12,118 nucleotides of DNA, taken from NCBI GenBank assembly GCA_013813675.1, contig JACCRH010000262.1, positions 1-12,118 of the forward strand, given 5' to 3'. A program made the position numbers and the translations under genes. This DNA is from Gemmatimonadales bacterium (lineage in GTDB: Bacteria; Gemmatimonadota; Gemmatimonadetes; Gemmatimonadales; GWC2-71-9). This document shows positions 1 to 6,752 of this stretch, piece by piece. Positions within the stretch are counted from its first letter, which is position 1. Every line of letters begins with the position of its first letter. The notes under the pieces are model-generated. The model saw only the letters and a program-made list of their open reading frames with translations. It did not search any database and had not been told where the DNA came from.

Positions 1-2193
1 GTGCTGGTGCTCGCCGCGGTGTATCTGCTGGTCCACCGGCTGGGGTTGCCCGACTGGGTGCTGTATGGCGCGGGCGCGCTGCTGCTCGCGGGCTTGCCCA
101 TAATGCTGATCGCGGGCATCGAGGAGCGCCGCCGCGCGCGGGCTCGTACCAGCGGCCTCACCATGCCAACGCCGGGGGGCCTGGCGCCGTGGGTGAGCTG
201 GAGGCGGGCGCTGATCGGTGGAGGGCTGGCTTTTGCCGGTCTCGGCGTACTCGCCGCCGGCTACACCGCGATGCGGCTGCTCGGGATCGGCCCAGTGGGT
301 ACCCTGGTGGCGTCCGGGGTGCTCGAGGAGCGGGAGCCGCTCATCCTGGCCGACTTCGAGAACCGTTCTCCCGATTCCACGCTGGGGCAGTCGCTCACCG
401 AGGCGTTCCGGGTGGACCTCTCGCAGTCGCCCACCCTCCGGCTGGTGGACCCTCAGACCGTGGCCGACGCGTTGCGCCGGATGGAGCGCCCGGCCGCCGC
501 CACGCTCTCTCCATCCCTGGCCCGAGAGATTGCCGAGCGTCAGGGGGTCAAGGCGGTGGTCGCCGGCCAGATCGATCCGGTAGGGCGAGGCTACGTGCTG
601 TCCGCGAGCCTGCTCGGCGCCGCCGACGGCCGGCTGCTCGCGGCGGTCAGGGAATCGGCCGACGACCAGGACGCGCTGCTTCCGGCGATTGATCGCCTGT
701 CCAAGAAGCTGCGCGAGCGGATCGGCGAGTCCCTCACCACCATCCGCGCCAATTCGGCGCTGGAACAGGTCACCACCGGATCGCTCGAAGCGCTTCAGAA
801 ATACACCGCCGCCCTCCGCCTCGAGGAGAATGACCGCGTGGAGGAGGCGATTCCGCTCCTCGAGGAGGCCGTGGCGCTCGACAGCGGCTTCGCGATGGCC
901 TGGCGAAAGCTCGCAGTAGTCTTGGGGAATACCCAGCGCTCGGGAACCCGGCAGGCGGCCGCCGCCACTCAGGCCTACCGCCACCGGGATCGGCTTCCCG
1001 CCCTCGAGCGCGGGCTCGCGATCGGCTATTACCATCACTTTGTGGATGGCGATCCGGCGAAGGTGATCGCCGCATACCGGGCCGTGCTCGCCATCGACCC
1101 GGACAATCTGGTGGCGCTCAACAACCTGTCGATTCCCCTGATGGACCGGCGCCGGTACGTGGAGGCCGAGAGCCTGGCGAGTCGCGCGTCGCGCCTGGGC
1201 AGGGGCACATCGTTCTTCCTGAACACGATCAGCGCACAGGTCGCCCAGGGTCAACTCGTCGAGGCACAGGAAACCGCCGACCGCTACAGTGCGAGCGCAC
1301 CCGGCAGCCCGTACTCCGAGGGACTCCAGTCTTTGATGGCCCGGGTGCGGAGAGACTTGCCCACCGCTGAACGGATGCTTCGGCAGGCCCGCGAACATCA
1401 GGGAGAGAGTCGCTTCGTCCGGGCGTTCGCGACTCGAGGCCTCGCCGGCATCGCCGAGCAGCAGGGGAAGATCGCGGAGGCCAGGCGGCTTCTCCGCGGC
1501 CTCCTCTCACAGCTGGACTCGGAGAAGGCGGCCCGTGACTACCTGGACGTTGCGGCCTCGCTGGTGATCCTCGACGCCAGGTACGGGAGCGACCGGGCGG
1601 CGGCGCCGGGCTTTCTGGCGGCGGTCCTCACTCGATATCCGCTGGCTTCACTCGAACCGCTCGACCGGCCTTACCTCAGTCTGGCATCGGCGTTCGCCCT
1701 GGCCGGCAAGGCCGACGAGGCGAAACGGCTGTACCGCGAGTTCGAGGCGGTCGTTCCCGAAGGGATGCGCCGGCTCAGACGCGAGCGTCACGCTGCGCGG
1801 GGCGACATTGCCGAGGCCGAAGCCCGGCATGCGGATGCGCTGGAGGCGTACGGCGCCTGGCTCGCGGAGGACGGCTCGTGCGGCATCTGTGGCTCCTACG
1901 AGCTGGGCATGAACCACGACCGGCTGGGCCACGCCGACTCCGCGATCGCGGCGTTCCAACGGGTCGCGGGCACGCCGACCATCGAGGCTGCTCGAATTCT
2001 CGAATCGTACACTGTCGCGCCCAGCCTCAAGCGGCTCGGCGAGCTCCACGAAGCCCGAGGCGATCGGCGGCAGGCGGCGGACAACTACAACCGCTTCGTT
2101 GATCTCTGGAAAAACGCCGACCCCGAGCTCCAGCCGGCAGTCCGCGAGGTTCGCGCGAGACTGGCTCAGCTCGCCCGGGAGCCGGGCGGATGA
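1..2193 (+). CDS. Membrane-anchored TolB-like/TPR protein, 5'-truncated
   Basis: The frame is open from the first base, so the true start is probably upstream; the GTG at base 1 is only the window edge. The visible 730 residues begin with what looks like the end of one membrane helix (1-13). A second helix follows at about 20-40, a basic loop (EERRRARAR), and a third helix at about 70-92. Residues 112-245 resemble the TolB/FlgO-like domain found in CadC-type regulators and Ser/Thr-kinase fusions (LILADFENRSPDSTLGQSL). The rest, from about 260 to the end, is helical repeats of TPR type, for example LEENDRVEEAIPLLEEAVAL and the stretch around VLAIDPDNLVALNNLS. A CxxC (Cys627, Cys630) lies between repeats. 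In this family a kinase or winged-helix DNA-binding domain often precedes the membrane segment; whether one exists here cannot be seen. The likely role is scaffolding or signalling, with no substrate identifiable. The stop overlaps the argE start (ATGA). Confidence 0.75.
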   Translation: MLVLAAVYLLVHRLGLPDWVLYGAGALLLAGLPIMLIAGIEERRRARARTSGLTMPTPGGLAPWVSWRRALIGGGLAFAGLGVLAAGYTAMRLLGIGPVGTLVASGVLEEREPLILADFENRSPDSTLGQSLTEAFRVDLSQSPTLRLVDPQTVADALRRMERPAAATLSPSLAREIAERQGVKAVVAGQIDPVGRGYVLSASLLGAADGRLLAAVRESADDQDALLPAIDRLSKKLRERIGESLTTIRANSALEQVTTGSLEALQKYTAALRLEENDRVEEAIPLLEEAVALDSGFAMAWRKLAVVLGNTQRSGTRQAAAATQAYRHRDRLPALERGLAIGYYHHFVDGDPAKVIAAYRAVLAIDPDNLVALNNLSIPLMDRRRYVEAESLASRASRLGRGTSFFLNTISAQVAQGQLVEAQETADRYSASAPGSPYSEGLQSLMARVRRDLPTAERMLRQAREHQGESRFVRAFATRGLAGIAEQQGKIAEARRLLRGLLSQLDSEKAARDYLDVAASLVILDARYGSDRAAAPGFLAAVLTRYPLASLEPLDRPYLSLASAFALAGKADEAKRLYREFEAVVPEGMRRLRRERHAARGDIAEAEARHADALEAYGAWLAEDGSCGICGSYELGMNHDRLGHADSAIAAFQRVAGTPTIEAARILESYTVAPSLKRLGELHEARGDRRQAADNYNRFVDLWKNADPELQPAVREVRARLAQLAREPGG

Positions 2194-3350
2194 GCGGTGC
2201 CTCGGGGCTCTCCGACCCGGCGCTGCTCGAGCGCCTAGTCGCCTTCGATACCACCAGCCGGCTCAGCAATCTTCCCCTCGCCGATTTCGTAGCCGACTAC
2301 CTCGATCGCCCGGGGATCGGAGTGGAAAAGCTCTGGTCCCAGGACGGAACCAAGGCCAACCTCGTCATTCGCGCGGGGCCCGACGGGCCGGGCGGCGAAG
2401 GTCTCACGCTTTCCGGCCATATGGACGTCGTGCCCGCCGACGAGCCGGAGTGGCACTCCGCGCCCTTCACCCTCACGAGATCAGGGGAGAGCTTCGTGGG
2501 CCGAGGCGCGGCCGACATGAAGGGGTTCCTGGCGCTCGCGATCAACCGGCTGGCCCGCTGCACGCCGTCCCGTCTCCGCCGGCCTCTGGCGCTGCTGCTG
2601 ACTTACGACGAGGAGACCGGCACTCTCGGTGCGCGGCGTTTCGTGGAGAGCCGGCCTGCCTCGCCGGGCCTTCCTCGAGACGTCATCATCGGCGAGCCTA
2701 CATCTCTCCGTGTGGTCCGGCTTCACAAGGGGATGATCCGACTCCAGCTCGCCTTCCACGGACGAGCCGCGCACAGCGGCTACCCCCACCTCGGCCGCAA
2801 CGCGATCGAGCCCGCTGCGCTGGCGATCGGCGCACTCGCCAAGCTGCGGATCGACATGGAGGCGGAACGACCGACCCACGGCGCGCACTTTCCCGAGGTG
2901 CCGTACGCGGCGCTCAACGTCGGCCTGGTGTCTGGCGGCAGCGCGGTGAACGTGATCCCCGACCGCTGCGCGGTGCAGGTCGGTATCCGGCTGTTGCCGG
3001 AGATGAAGGCCGACGACATGACCGAGCGCGTGCGCGCCACCGTGGCCGAGGCGCTCCCCGGCGAGCCATTCGAGCTCACGTCTCTCGGTGAGAGCCCCGC
3101 GATGATGCTCGATGAAGGGGCCGCCCTCTACCGCGAGCTCTGCGGCCTGGTCGGGCAGCACGGCGCCCAGAGTGTCGCCTTCGCCACCGACGCCGGATGG
3201 CTCCAGACCGCCGGGTTCCGCTGCGCGATCTTCGGACCGGGAAGCATCGAAGTCGCCCACCGGCCCAACGAGTTCCTGCCGATCGCGGAGTTCGTGCGCG
3301 CCGGCCAACTGCTCGACGACATCGTCCGACGGAGATGTTTCGCCGAATGA
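2190..3350 (+). CDS. argE: Acetylornithine deacetylase (M20 metallopeptidase family)
   Basis: This 386-residue M20-family enzyme probably hydrolyses N2-acetylornithine to ornithine and acetate in cytosolic arginine biosynthesis. The two-metal site is complete: His77 in GHMDVVP, Asp109 in RGAADMKG, the catalytic/metal pair Glu141-Glu142 in YDEETG, Glu169 in IGEPT, and His357 in AHRPNEF. The dimerisation (lid) domain spans about 182-290 and contains the family-typical GGSAVNVIPDRC. Length is normal for ArgE. The ATG start overlaps the upstream stop by four bases and its own stop overlaps the hutF start (ATGA), which suggests translational coupling on both sides. Related M20 enzymes such as succinyl-diaminopimelate desuccinylase (DapE) or N-acetylcitrulline deacetylase cannot be excluded by reading alone. 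The N-terminal LVAFDTTSRLSNLPL and the ESPAM segment favour ArgE. carA lies in the same run and also serves arginine synthesis. Confidence 0.88.
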   Translation: MSGASGLSDPALLERLVAFDTTSRLSNLPLADFVADYLDRPGIGVEKLWSQDGTKANLVIRAGPDGPGGEGLTLSGHMDVVPADEPEWHSAPFTLTRSGESFVGRGAADMKGFLALAINRLARCTPSRLRRPLALLLTYDEETGTLGARRFVESRPASPGLPRDVIIGEPTSLRVVRLHKGMIRLQLAFHGRAAHSGYPHLGRNAIEPAALAIGALAKLRIDMEAERPTHGAHFPEVPYAALNVGLVSGGSAVNVIPDRCAVQVGIRLLPEMKADDMTERVRATVAEALPGEPFELTSLGESPAMMLDEGAALYRELCGLVGQHGAQSVAFATDAGWLQTAGFRCAIFGPGSIEVAHRPNEFLPIAEFVRAGQLLDDIVRRRCFAE

Positions 3351-5077
3351 GCCGGCAGACGATTCAGGCGGATCTCACATGGATCGACGGCGCATTCGTT
3401 CCTGACCGGGCCATCACGGTTGGCCCCGACGGCCGCATTGCGGCGGTCGAGCGGGCCCGGCCGGGTGCGCTCCACCGGCTGCACCGGGTGGCGCTCCTGC
3501 CCGGCTTCGTGAACGCGCACTCCCATGCCTTTCAGCGCGGGCTGCGCGGCTCGGGAGAGCGCTTCGCATCCGGCGCGGGGAGCTTCTGGAGCTGGCGCGA
3601 CGCGATGTACGCCCTGGTGGCGTCCCTCGATCGAGATGCCCTGATGCGGATCTGCCGCCAGGCGTTCGCTGAGATGCGGGACGCGGGCATCACCAGCGTG
3701 GGGGAGTTCCACTACCTCCATCATGACCAGGACGGTGACTTCAGCTTCGACGAGGTGGTGCTTCAGGCGGCGTCCGAGGTGGGCGTACGAATCGTCTTGC
3801 TGCAGGCCTACTACGCGTCGGGAGGGATCGGAAAAGCTCTCGAGCGGGGGCAGAATCGATTCGCCACGCTGAACCTGCAAGCGTACTGGCGACAGCTCGA
3901 CCGGCTGTCGCGGCGCCTGGATCCCGCCACCCAGTCGCTCGGCGTCGTGGCCCACAGCGTCCGCGCCGCGAGCCTCGCCGAGATCAAAGCGCTGCACGCC
4001 GAGGCGGTGCGGCGCCGGTTGCCCTTCCACATGCACGTGGAGGAGCAGCGGCGCGAGATCGAGGAGTCCGTCGCGGCCTATGGCCGCACGCCGATGCGCC
4101 TCCTCTGCGACGAGCTCGGCCCCGAGGGGAACATGACGGCGGTCCACTGTACCCATACCTCACCCGACGACATGACGGCGTTTCTGGACCGCGGTGGCCG
4201 GGTCTGCGTCTGCCCGCTGACCGAGGCCAATCTGGGAGACGGTATCCCCGATCTCTCCGCGCCCCACGCGTTCGGCGGAAGGATCTCGCTGGGCACCGAT
4301 TCGAACGCCAGAATCTCCTTCATCGAAGAGATGCGCTGGCTGGAATACGGACAGCGACTTCGCGGCGAGCTGAGGGGAGCGCTCACCGATGCCCACGGGG
4401 AGGTCGCGGCCACGACGCTCGAGGCCGCGACCAGCGGGGGAAGCGCATCGCTGGGCCTCGGCGCCGGCCGAATCGCGCCGGGGGAGTGGGCCGATCTCGC
4501 GGCGGTGGATCTGACGGTGCCATCTCTCCTGGGCGTGCCGGCCGCCGGGCTGCCCGACGCGATCGTGTTCGGCGCCGGGAACGGCGCTATCGCTGGCACC
4601 TTCGTGGGCGGGAAGTGGCGCGAGACGGATTGCCCCAACCTGAGCCGGTGGCTAGACTTCCCGGCTGCCCAGGAGAACCTCATGTTCGCGTTTTTGCTCA
4701 CGCTGCTCATCCTCGACGCCCTGCTGCTCTCCGCCGTCGTCCTGCTCCAGGCCGGCCAAGGCGGAGGCCTCGCCTCGCTCGGCGGGGCTACCACCGATAC
4801 CGTGCTCGGTGGGCGGCAGGCGGTCACCATTCTCACCAAGCTCACCTGGTGGTGTGGCGGGATCTTTCTGGCCCTGTCCCTGCTGCTCTCCGTGGTCCCC
4901 CGTGGCGGCCAAACCAGTGAGCTGCAGGAGCGGCTCCGCGCCACTACCCCGGTGGCACCGGCGCCGAGCGCGCCACTCCCATTGGGAGGCACGCCGGACA
5001 CCGCAACCGGGCCGGCACCCTCCGGACCCGCACCCTCTAGTGGCGGGCCGGCTCCTCAAAGCCCGCCCAGCCAGTGA
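3347..5077 (+). CDS. hutF: Formimidoylglutamate deiminase HutF; open frame continues without a stop through SecG
   Basis: The first 445 residues form an amidohydrolase of normal HutF length. It converts N-formimidoyl-L-glutamate to N-formyl-L-glutamate and ammonia in the five-step histidine degradation route. Metal ligands are visible: His58 and His60 in VNAHSHAFQRG, His230 in HMHVEEQ, His270 in the VHCTH segment, and Asp318 in GTDSNARISF. HutF-typical blocks include SFWSWRDAMY, GEFHYLHH and EEMRWLEYGQRLR. The start at 3347 is chosen because its ATGA overlaps the argE stop; an ATG at 3335 is the alternative. There is no stop before SecG Met446 (base 4682), so the literal product would be a 576-residue HutF-SecG fusion. 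A +1 slip or a one-base assembly error near 4634-4637 would end HutF at the TGA at 4641. No hutH, hutU, hutI or hutG lies in the window. The HutF identity is well supported; the fusion is doubtful. Confidence 0.85.
   Translation: MSRQTIQADLTWIDGAFVPDRAITVGPDGRIAAVERARPGALHRLHRVALLPGFVNAHSHAFQRGLRGSGERFASGAGSFWSWRDAMYALVASLDRDALMRICRQAFAEMRDAGITSVGEFHYLHHDQDGDFSFDEVVLQAASEVGVRIVLLQAYYASGGIGKALERGQNRFATLNLQAYWRQLDRLSRRLDPATQSLGVVAHSVRAASLAEIKALHAEAVRRRLPFHMHVEEQRREIEESVAAYGRTPMRLLCDELGPEGNMTAVHCTHTSPDDMTAFLDRGGRVCVCPLTEANLGDGIPDLSAPHAFGGRISLGTDSNARISFIEEMRWLEYGQRLRGELRGALTDAHGEVAATTLEAATSGGSASLGLGAGRIAPGEWADLAAVDLTVPSLLGVPAAGLPDAIVFGAGNGAIAGTFVGGKWRETDCPNLSRWLDFPAAQENLMFAFLLTLLILDALLLSAVVLLQAGQGGGLASLGGATTDTVLGGRQAVTILTKLTWWCGGIFLALSLLLSVVPRGGQTSELQERLRATTPVAPAPSAPLPLGGTPDTATGPAPSGPAPSSGGPAPQSPPSQ
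4630..4658 (+). promoter_or_regulatory. Candidate secG promoter inside the hutF 3' end
   Basis: TTGCCC at 4630-4635 is followed after exactly 17 nt by TAGACT at 4653-4658. Each box matches the sigma-70 consensus at four of six positions. Transcription would begin about 7 nt downstream, leaving a leader of roughly 17 nt that still contains the secG Shine-Dalgarno. This is inferred from sequence alone, and chance matches of this quality do occur. Confidence 0.4.
4671..4675 (+). promoter_or_regulatory. Shine-Dalgarno of secG (AGGAG)
   Basis: AGGAG sits 6 nt before the ATG at 4682. This is a near-ideal ribosome binding site located inside the uninterrupted HutF reading frame. It shows that SecG can be translated independently, which decides the secG start and argues against an obligate HutF-SecG fusion. 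Confidence 0.75.
4682..5077 (+). CDS. secG: Protein-export membrane protein SecG
   Basis: SecG is the small, non-essential subunit of the SecYEG translocon in the inner membrane. The 131 residues show the family plan: helix 1 (about 2-23), the conserved loop VVLLQAGQGGGLASLGG leading to VLGGRQA, then helix 2 (about 54-73). A low-complexity tail rich in Pro, Ala, Ser and Gly follows (about 88-131, with repeated PAP units); such tails are common in high-GC SecG proteins. The start is set by AGGAG 6 nt upstream. The gene lies in the same frame as hutF with no stop between them, so annotation software may merge the two. Known SecG topology places both termini outside the cytoplasm, so a real fusion would put the cytosolic HutF enzyme on the wrong side of the membrane. 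Independent translation is therefore the better reading. carA follows 25 bases after the stop. Confidence 0.88.
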   Translation: MFAFLLTLLILDALLLSAVVLLQAGQGGGLASLGGATTDTVLGGRQAVTILTKLTWWCGGIFLALSLLLSVVPRGGQTSELQERLRATTPVAPAPSAPLPLGGTPDTATGPAPSGPAPSSGGPAPQSPPSQ

Positions 5078-5102
5078 GCGCGACAGCGCACGGGGCGACC
5101 GG

Positions 5103-6230
5103 ATGACGGATCGCCCCGCTTTCGTCGTGCTCGAGGACGGGACCTGCTTCGCGGGTTCCACGCTGCGGCCGGTCGACCCCGCCTTCGGGGAAGTGGTCTT
5201 CACCACCAATCTCACCGGCTATCAAGAGACGTTCACCGACCCCAGTTACCTCGGCCAGATCGTGGTGATGACCGCGCCGATGATCGGGAATTACGGCATC
5301 AACCAGGAAGATATGGAATCGGAGCGCCCCCAGGTGTCGGGCGTGGTAGTGCGGGAGATGTCCCGCCACCCGTCCAACTGGCGGGCGACGCTCAGCTTGG
5401 ACGACTGGCTGGAGGCGTCGGGGGTGCCGGTGCTCGAGGGTGTGGACACCCGCCGGCTCACCCGGCACCTTCGCGAGCGCGGCGCGATGCGGGGAGTCAT
5501 CGCCGAGGGACGCGAGCCGAGTCTCGAGTTGACCGCCCGGCTCATGGCCTCTCCCTCCATGACCGGGCTCGACCTCGCGTCGCGTGCCACGGTTCGCGAG
5601 AACCGGACCGAGGGGCAGGGCCCCCACGTGATCGCCTACGACTATGGCATGAAGCGCAACATCGTGCGGATGCTGGTGCGGGCGGGGTGCAGAGTGACGG
5701 TGGTTCCCGCCGCGACCAGCGCGGCGCAAGTGCGCGAGCTGAAGCCCGATGGGCTCTTCCTCTCCAACGGGCCAGGTGATCCGGCCGCGGTTGGATACGC
5801 CATCGGCAACATCAGGGAACTGGCCGGCGCGGGCCTGCCCACGTTCGGCATCTGCCTGGGGCATCAACTGGTCGGGCTCGCCTTCGGTGGTGACACGGCC
5901 AAGATGTCGTACGGTCACCGCGGGGGAAACCACCCGGTGCGCGATCTCCGCACCGGCCAGGTTCTGATCACGATGCAAAACCATGGGTTCGCGCTAGTTG
6001 GCGATGCAGAGCGGGTTCCCGGGGCGAGCGGGCTCGAGGTTACGCACCTGAATCTCAACGATGGAACCATCGAGGGCGTGCGGCATCGCGAGCTGCCGAT
6101 GTTCGCCGTGCAGTATCATCCTGAGGCCGCGCCGGGACCACACGACGCCTTCCCGCACTTCGAGGAGTTTCTCTCCTCCCTTCGTCTCGCTCCGGTGCCG
6201 AACGCCAAGCCCTTGACAGACAACACTTAA
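5103..6230 (+). CDS. carA: Carbamoyl-phosphate synthase, small (glutaminase) subunit
   Basis: This 375-residue subunit hydrolyses glutamine and channels ammonia to CarB for carbamoyl phosphate, the shared precursor of arginine and pyrimidines. The N-terminal CPSase domain (1 to about 160) carries VVFTTNLTGYQETFTDPSY, GNYGIN and DTRRLTRHLRERGAM. The class I glutamine amidotransferase domain (about 175-365) has the nucleophile Cys251 in FGICLGHQ and the His339/Glu341 pair in QYHPEAAPGPHD. SNGPGDP at 221-227 and QNHGFA at 292-297 are also typical. The ATG at 5103 is chosen because MTDRPAFVVLEDGTCFAG matches the normal N-terminus. The frame is open further upstream inside secG, but that part is low-complexity. 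The only ribosome binding hint is a weak GGGG. carB is not adjacent, so the two subunits must be encoded apart. The 3' end overlaps the promoter of the next gene. Confidence 0.95.
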   Translation: MTDRPAFVVLEDGTCFAGSTLRPVDPAFGEVVFTTNLTGYQETFTDPSYLGQIVVMTAPMIGNYGINQEDMESERPQVSGVVVREMSRHPSNWRATLSLDDWLEASGVPVLEGVDTRRLTRHLRERGAMRGVIAEGREPSLELTARLMASPSMTGLDLASRATVRENRTEGQGPHVIAYDYGMKRNIVRMLVRAGCRVTVVPAATSAAQVRELKPDGLFLSNGPGDPAAVGYAIGNIRELAGAGLPTFGICLGHQLVGLAFGGDTAKMSYGHRGGNHPVRDLRTGQVLITMQNHGFALVGDAERVPGASGLEVTHLNLNDGTIEGVRHRELPMFAVQYHPEAAPGPHDAFPHFEEFLSSLRLAPVPNAKPLTDNT

Positions 6231-6241
6231 GCCCATAGTAT
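6213..6241 (+). promoter_or_regulatory. Strong sigma-70-type promoter of the HU gene
   Basis: A perfect -35 box TTGACA (6213-6218) is followed after 17 nt by TAGTAT (6236-6241). The -35 box lies within the last codons of carA and its stop codon falls in the spacer. The predicted start is near 6248, leaving a leader of about 46 nt that ends in GGGGGA (6285-6290) before the ATG. This is the best promoter in the window and fits a highly expressed nucleoid protein. Confidence 0.8.
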
Positions 6242-6293
6242 CGGCCAGGATGCCGGCCCGAGCCGCGCTGTCTGTAACCCTTCTGGGGGACGC

Positions 6294-6623
6294 ATGACCA
6301 AGGCTGATCTCGTCGAACAGGTGACCGCTTCGATCGCCCGGACCGCCGGGCCCATGATCTCCAAGAAGGATTGTGCTCGCGTCGTCGACGCCTTTCTGGA
6401 GGCCGTGAAAGAGGCGCTTAAGCAGCAGCACAACATCGAGGTACGTGGGTTCGGGACCTTCAAGATCCGCCGTCGCAAAACCAGGATGGCGCGCAATCCG
6501 CGCACCGGAGATCCGGTCGAAGTGGCCGCGCGTCCCGTCCCGGTCTTCAAGCCCAGCAAAGAGTTACGGGCCCTGGTCGCGGACGAGAGCGAGCCCGCCG
6601 GAGAAGCCGCCCAGGGCATGTAA
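6294..6623 (+). CDS. hup: HU/IHF-family nucleoid DNA-binding protein
   Basis: This 109-residue histone-like protein binds and bends DNA as a dimer. The N-terminal helical part begins MTKADLVEQV and includes KKDCARVVDAFLEAVKEAL. Then come VRGFGTFKIRRR and the beta-arm tip RNPRTG (67-72), whose proline intercalates between base pairs in this family. The VFKPSKELRALV helix closes the core at about residue 95. A 14-residue acidic, flexible tail (DESEPAGEAAQGM) follows, longer than in E. coli HU (about 90 residues). The start is fixed by GGGGGA 3 nt upstream and the canonical N-terminus. A strong promoter precedes it and an intrinsic terminator follows, so it is probably monocistronic. HU and IHF subunits cannot be separated by reading; the lone gene suggests a homodimeric HU. 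Confidence 0.93.
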   Translation: MTKADLVEQVTASIARTAGPMISKKDCARVVDAFLEAVKEALKQQHNIEVRGFGTFKIRRRKTRMARNPRTGDPVEVAARPVPVFKPSKELRALVADESEPAGEAAQGM

Positions 6624-6653
6624 GAGCGGGGCAGCACCGACACCATTCAGAGG

Positions 6654-6694
6654 GGCCGCACCGGGATCTCCATCCCGGGCGGCCTTCCTTTCTT
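6654..6694 (+). terminator. Intrinsic terminator after the HU gene
   Basis: The left arm GGCCGC-A-CCGGGAT (6654-6667) pairs with ATCCCGG-GCGGCC (6672-6684). This makes 13 base pairs with a single bulged A (6660) and a CTCC loop. The T-rich tract TTCCTTTCTT (6685-6694) follows at once. It separates the HU gene from the molybdenum cofactor operon. Confidence 0.85.
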
Positions 6695-6710
6695 GGCGGA
6701 TCTTGGCGGA
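6691..6710 (+). repeat. Perfect tandem 10-bp direct repeat
   Basis: TCTTGGCGGA occurs twice back to back (6691-6700 and 6701-6710). The first copy overlaps the end of the terminator T tract. The second copy leads into a GGCGG/CCGCC inverted repeat (6705-6709, 6712-6716) just upstream of the proposed moaD promoter. It could be a regulator site or a chance duplication. Confidence 0.6.
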
Positions 6711-6717
6711 GCCGCCG

Positions 6718-6746
6718 TTCCCCCACCGGACGGTTGCGGATAGCTT
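6718..6746 (+). promoter_or_regulatory. Candidate moaD promoter giving a leaderless transcript
   Basis: TAGCTT at 6741-6746 is a plausible -10 box, and 17 nt upstream lies a weak TTCCCC (6718-6723). The moaD ATG begins 7 nt after the -10 box, the usual position of the transcription start. No purine-rich ribosome binding site precedes the ATG. The -35 is poor, so the call rests mainly on the -10 box and its position after a terminator. Confidence 0.4.
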
Positions 6747-6752
6747 CCAGTC

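Noticed and set aside
2099..3091. Plus-strand 330-codon frame overlapping argE
   Set aside because: Arg/Pro/Ser-rich out-of-frame translation of argE, which has all its metal ligands in the other frame.
3128..4156. Minus-strand open frame of 342 codons opposite argE/hutF
   Set aside because: No family features; it is explained by codon bias of argE and hutF on the plus strand.
4078..5001. Minus-strand 307-codon frame across the hutF-secG junction
   Set aside because: Ser/Pro/Arg-rich shadow with no motifs; considered because it spans the odd junction, but nothing supports it.
4809..5102. Upstream extension of the carA frame
   Set aside because: Low-complexity Arg/Pro-rich translation lying inside secG; CarA similarity begins at the ATG at 5103.
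6624..6752. Molybdenum cofactor riboswitch upstream of moaD
   Set aside because: The only strong structure is a terminator for the HU gene, and the moaD transcript appears to start at its ATG, leaving no leader for a riboswitch.
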